Source: JAAFHZ01 sp964247085
GTDB lineage: Bacteria; Cyanobacteriota; Cyanobacteriia; Cyanobacteriales; Chamaesiphonaceae
Direction: 5' to 3'
Assembly: GCA_964247085.1 (NCBI GenBank)
Contig: CAXTSX010000001.1
Span: 62,001-126,000 of the forward strand
DNA: 64,000 nt
Made by a program: the position numbers and the translations under genes. Under the pieces are notes generated by a model that saw only the letters and a program-made list of their open reading frames with translations, was not told the origin of the DNA and ran no database searches. This document shows positions 61,768 through 64,000 of the stretch, one piece after another; positions within the stretch are counted from its first letter, which is position 1; the number at the start of each line of letters is the position of its first letter.

Positions 61768-62630
61768 TCTTCTACGACCACTTCGTAACTGTGGCGATCG
61801 TAGCTATCGATCGGCAGTTTATGGGGAAATAACTCCGAGAATTGTAAATCGGTGATGACGGACATATCGGTGAATTGTTCGTCTTCGATCGTCAGTTTTT
61901 CGGTGGGAATCTGCGCCTGGGGTGGAAGATCAATTTGGAGAGCGGTGACGAAGGGATCGGGTGCCTGGAAGGCTTGCTCAACAGGTAATACGGACAGGTC
62001 TAAAACGTCTTCTTCAGGGAATTCGATAAATTCTGGATAGAGTGATGATGTTGATCCGGTGGTGGTAAGAGACATCACTAGCGGTTGTGCCACTATTGGT
62101 GCAATTTCGGTGAGTAGGTTGTCTAAATCGGCCAGGGAGGAAGCAATTAATTTGTCAGGATGAACATCACTCACGACCATGGGGTAATGATCATGGATGA
62201 CAGTGACAACGGGTTTCGATCGATCGTCTGTTCCCTCTAGGTTTTCTGCTCCTGTGGTTGATGGATTCTCCTGTTGATCATTTTCATCAACCGCTGCTTT
62301 AGGGACAACTTGGAGGCAAAGTTGTTCTTCGATGCCGCTATCCTGAGCAATGGTGACATTGCAGTTCAGGTGCCAAGTTCCCAGTTGGATGTGGGTAAAA
62401 GGCATCACCACCAAGAGTCCCTCATTGCTAATCTGCTGGGAATGATCCTGGGCAAGTTGGGGCGGTTGCTGATGGTTCTGATAGAAAATTTGAGTATGCA
62501 CCGCCGAGTTGCTCATGCTGGTGTTGGCAATGATCCGATAGTTGCCTTCAAAGATTTCTAATTTGCGGCTGGTCAGCGGTCGCCAAGCTCGATCGTTTTC
62601 GCGCTGAATCAAAAATTCCCAGTGTGGCAT
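61764..62630 (-). CDS. conserved hypothetical cyanobacterial protein
   Basis: 288-aa acidic protein beginning 'MPHWEFLIQRENDRAWRPL', a start I associate with cyanobacterial hypothetical proteins having a beta-rich N-terminal domain ('EGNYRIIANTSMSNS', 'VMPFTHIQLGTWHLNC'). The middle and end are acidic and low-complexity (Glu, Asp, Thr, Val), probably disordered. It overlaps the convergent PaO-like gene by 4 bp. No catalytic motif. Function unknown. Confidence 0.68.
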   Translation of the reverse strand: MPHWEFLIQRENDRAWRPLTSRKLEIFEGNYRIIANTSMSNSAVHTQIFYQNHQQPPQLAQDHSQQISNEGLLVVMPFTHIQLGTWHLNCNVTIAQDSGIEEQLCLQVVPKAAVDENDQQENPSTTGAENLEGTDDRSKPVVTVIHDHYPMVVSDVHPDKLIASSLADLDNLLTEIAPIVAQPLVMSLTTTGSTSSLYPEFIEFPEEDVLDLSVLPVEQAFQAPDPFVTALQIDLPPQAQIPTEKLTIEDEQFTDMSVITDLQFSELFPHKLPIDSYDRHSYEVVVED

Positions 62631-62742
62631 TGGTTCGGTTTTGGTAGCTATTAGACAAAATCTTAGCTCAAAACTGAGATGTCCTCTAACTTCGCTCTAG
62701 ATTAAGCTGGACTGCGAGTTCAAATAATCGATCAATAGTGAT

Positions 62743-62934
62743 CTATAGACTTTGAGTCTTGCCAGTATGACGTTCAGCCACTAGCTGGGCAAGAAGATCG
62801 GAAGATTGGCTGAATGGTTCATCCCAGCCCATATCATCTGCTAGTTCTTCTAAGAACATGGTGGCGATCGCATCTTGCTCACTGACAGACATTGTTTTCA
62901 GCTTAGTGATAGCTTGTGCTAGTAACTCGGTCAT
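62743..62934 (-). CDS. small antitoxin-like hypothetical protein
   Basis: 63-aa acidic, helical protein. The pattern 'LAQAITKLKTMSVSEQDAIA...LEELADD..WDEPF' ending 'HTGKTQSL' is like a family of short cyanobacterial antitoxin-type proteins usually placed just before a RelE/ParE toxin. Here the next gene in the same direction reads away into an unrelated protein, and no toxin gene is detectable within 112 bp downstream, so it appears solitary. The upstream gene on the same strand ends 34 bp before its start. Confidence 0.6.
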   Translation of the reverse strand: MTELLAQAITKLKTMSVSEQDAIATMFLEELADDMGWDEPFSQSSDLLAQLVAERHTGKTQSL

Positions 62935-62968
62935 GGTTAGATATATAAACTATATGAATAGTTTACTT

Positions 62969-63769
62969 TCACCTTTCACTTTCCAGAATTTCGCGCCGAC
63001 TTTCATAACGATCTTCAAATATTTTTGACGCTTCATAATTTATAACCCCTGAGAATAATGGTTGATTATACCAACATCCTCTTTCTAATTTTTCCCATTC
63101 ATCCGAGTGGGTAGTTAGGCATGAAGTATATTGCCCTGTGCGTGTTAAATCAAACTCTAAGATGGCATCAATCAAATTGTAAAGATTACGACCTCCTCCT
63201 GATGACGGTGAGTAAAAATGACAGCAATTATTGGACTTCCTCATTCGGTAATATCCTTTTTCTTCTTTCCAAAAAATGATATAAGCCTGACCAAAACCAA
63301 AAAAACCATCCTGATCAAAATTCGGACTGCAAAGAATATATGGCTTAAAACCTTGTTTTAAAAGAAAACGATTATCTGTACTACAGGTAATATCAAAAGG
63401 CTCGAAAATAGGAGTTGGGTATTCTTTCTGATCTTCCTCTAGATACTTGGATGATATGAAGAAAAATTGTGTCAATCGATTGATAGATTCAAAAGAAAAT
63501 TCGTCTGATCCACTTTCACAATTTTCTAAGCAGGTAACATTTTTAAACCCATAGAATCTAGACATTTCTGCGGTATTGAGTTTTAATATTTCTTCGCGCA
63601 AAAACCGATGTCGTTTTCCTAAACCCACTCGATAAGGCTCATTATTTTGTTGTTCAATCAAAGAAGTGATAGGTACATTAGAATCTTCTTTTTTTTGAAA
63701 TAACCTAATAAACTGCCAGCAATCTGTAAATGCTGAAACAAGTGCCGCTACTATTCCTATTTCATTCAT
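62969..63769 (-). CDS. hypothetical protein with XRE-like helix-turn-helix
   Basis: 266-aa protein, AT-richer than most of the window. Residues ~47-110 ('GLGKRHRFLREEILKLNTAE', 'MSRFYGFKNVTCLENCESGS', 'SINRLTQFFFISSKYLE') line up in spacing with the lambda-repressor/XRE helix-turn-helix (GKR..LRE......AE..G......E.G...P...L..L...F......L). The rest is rich in aromatic residues with several Cys ('NNCCHFYSPSSGGGRNLYNL') and no family I know. It ends 35 bp before the antitoxin-like gene, so the two may be cotranscribed and could form a repressor/immunity-type unit (inference). Confidence 0.65.
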   Translation of the reverse strand: MNEIGIVAALVSAFTDCWQFIRLFQKKEDSNVPITSLIEQQNNEPYRVGLGKRHRFLREEILKLNTAEMSRFYGFKNVTCLENCESGSDEFSFESINRLTQFFFISSKYLEEDQKEYPTPIFEPFDITCSTDNRFLLKQGFKPYILCSPNFDQDGFFGFGQAYIIFWKEEKGYYRMRKSNNCCHFYSPSSGGGRNLYNLIDAILEFDLTRTGQYTSCLTTHSDEWEKLERGCWYNQPLFSGVINYEASKIFEDRYESRREILESER

Positions 63770-63840
63770 CGCAACGTTACCTCACTTGAAAAAGTCTAAA
63801 AGATCCCAGCCCAATCACAATTATACACCGGTTCTTTATC

Positions 63841-63975
63841 TCAATTACCCTTCGGCAAATATTGAGGCAATTTTAAATTCGGAAAACGATAAAAAGTATT
63901 CCAATCATCATCCACCTCCGGCACAGCATCCAACACCCACACTTGTCGAAAAAAACGATCTAAAATTGATAGTGA
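63841..63975 (-). pseudogene. remnant of an unidentified gene (C-terminal end)
   Basis: A 44-residue coding-like tail on the minus strand, ending 'LPQYLPKGN' then TGA, with protein-like composition ('RQVWVLDAVPEVDDDW', 'NTFYRFPNLKLPQYL'). Two in-frame TAG codons lie directly upstream, and there is no good start codon within it. It looks like the 3' end of a decayed or frameshifted gene. It could also be part of a gene running in from beyond the right edge through a sequencing error. A plus-strand 69-codon frame over the same bases looks like a shadow. Confidence 0.25.
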
Positions 63976-64000
63976 CTACTAAAAAGCTGAGATAATCAGG

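Noticed and set aside
63786..63995. 69-codon plus-strand frame at the right end
   Set aside because: Composition is unlike a protein (His/Pro/Asn runs) and the minus strand of the same bases looks more coding-like.
1..64000. CRISPR arrays, transposases, integrases or prophage genes
   Set aside because: None was seen: there are no spaced direct repeats of 25-40 bp, no DDE or tyrosine recombinase motifs and no phage structural genes.

Overview
The window is chromosomal DNA from a cyanobacterium. It carries chlorophyll synthase (chlG), the photosystem I assembly factor ycf4, a Psb34-type photosystem II assembly peptide, two HliC-type high-light-inducible proteins, a PetP-type cytochrome b6f subunit, a pheophorbide-oxygenase-like Rieske protein, a carotenoid oxygenase, a probable monoglucosyldiacylglycerol synthase (mgdA) and a COP23 protein. 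Copies of the HIP1 octamer GCGATCGC and its core CGATCG are scattered throughout. A complete lpx pathway and BamA confirm a Gram-negative envelope. I cannot assign a genus from sequence alone; the gene set fits a freshwater-type lineage rather than marine picocyanobacteria.

Layout. 1-8.6 kb: a 5'-truncated acyl-CoA ligase followed by panE, an alpha/beta hydrolase and a GH57 glucan enzyme on the other strand, then a carotenoid oxygenase, an SDR and a small Trp-rich protein. 8.6-18.4 kb: a long minus-strand block, petP - ArsA-like - chlG, then purC, bamA and lpxC-fabZ-lpxA-lpxB, with tadA and a membrane protein upstream. 18.5-28.7 kb: a membrane pentapeptide-repeat protein, psb34, a seven-bladed WD40 protein meeting a very large phosphorylase-kinase-alpha/GH15-like protein tail to tail, tandem hliC genes, COP23, a phosphotransacetylase-like P-loop protein and an EbsA-like pilus protein. 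28.8-38.4 kb: mgdA, a DsbA-like thiol protein, a DUF5684-like protein, a HAD phosphatase, an HtrA/Hho protease, a pentapeptide protein and UPF0182. 38.4-45.4 kb: miaB, then the minus-strand order DUF502 - nusB - ftsY - SpoIIE phosphatase. 45.6-52.3 kb: pgl, two FHA proteins, dnaN and a small glycan-initiation cluster (DegT aminotransferase, PglC-like and WecA/WbpL-like phosphoglycosyltransferases). 52.5-64 kb: SbcC/Rad50, a truncated hydrolase beside ycf4, a transketolase-like enzyme, pyrE, a PaO-like oxygenase, and an AT-richer right end with an antitoxin-like peptide, a cryptic XRE-like protein and a gene remnant.

Most of this is housekeeping and photosynthesis DNA. I saw no rRNA, tRNA, CRISPR array, prophage or intact insertion sequence. 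Points that stand out are the ArsA/Get3-like protein with a cysteine in place of the Walker A lysine, sandwiched between petP and chlG; the tandem hliC genes, each carrying nearly the same 18-bp promoter motif at the same distance from its start; a nested inverted-repeat element at 38.24-38.36 kb; a hydrolase gene that has lost its front half next to ycf4; the uncharacterised N-terminal domain of the WD40 protein; and the right-end cluster with a cryptic HTH.
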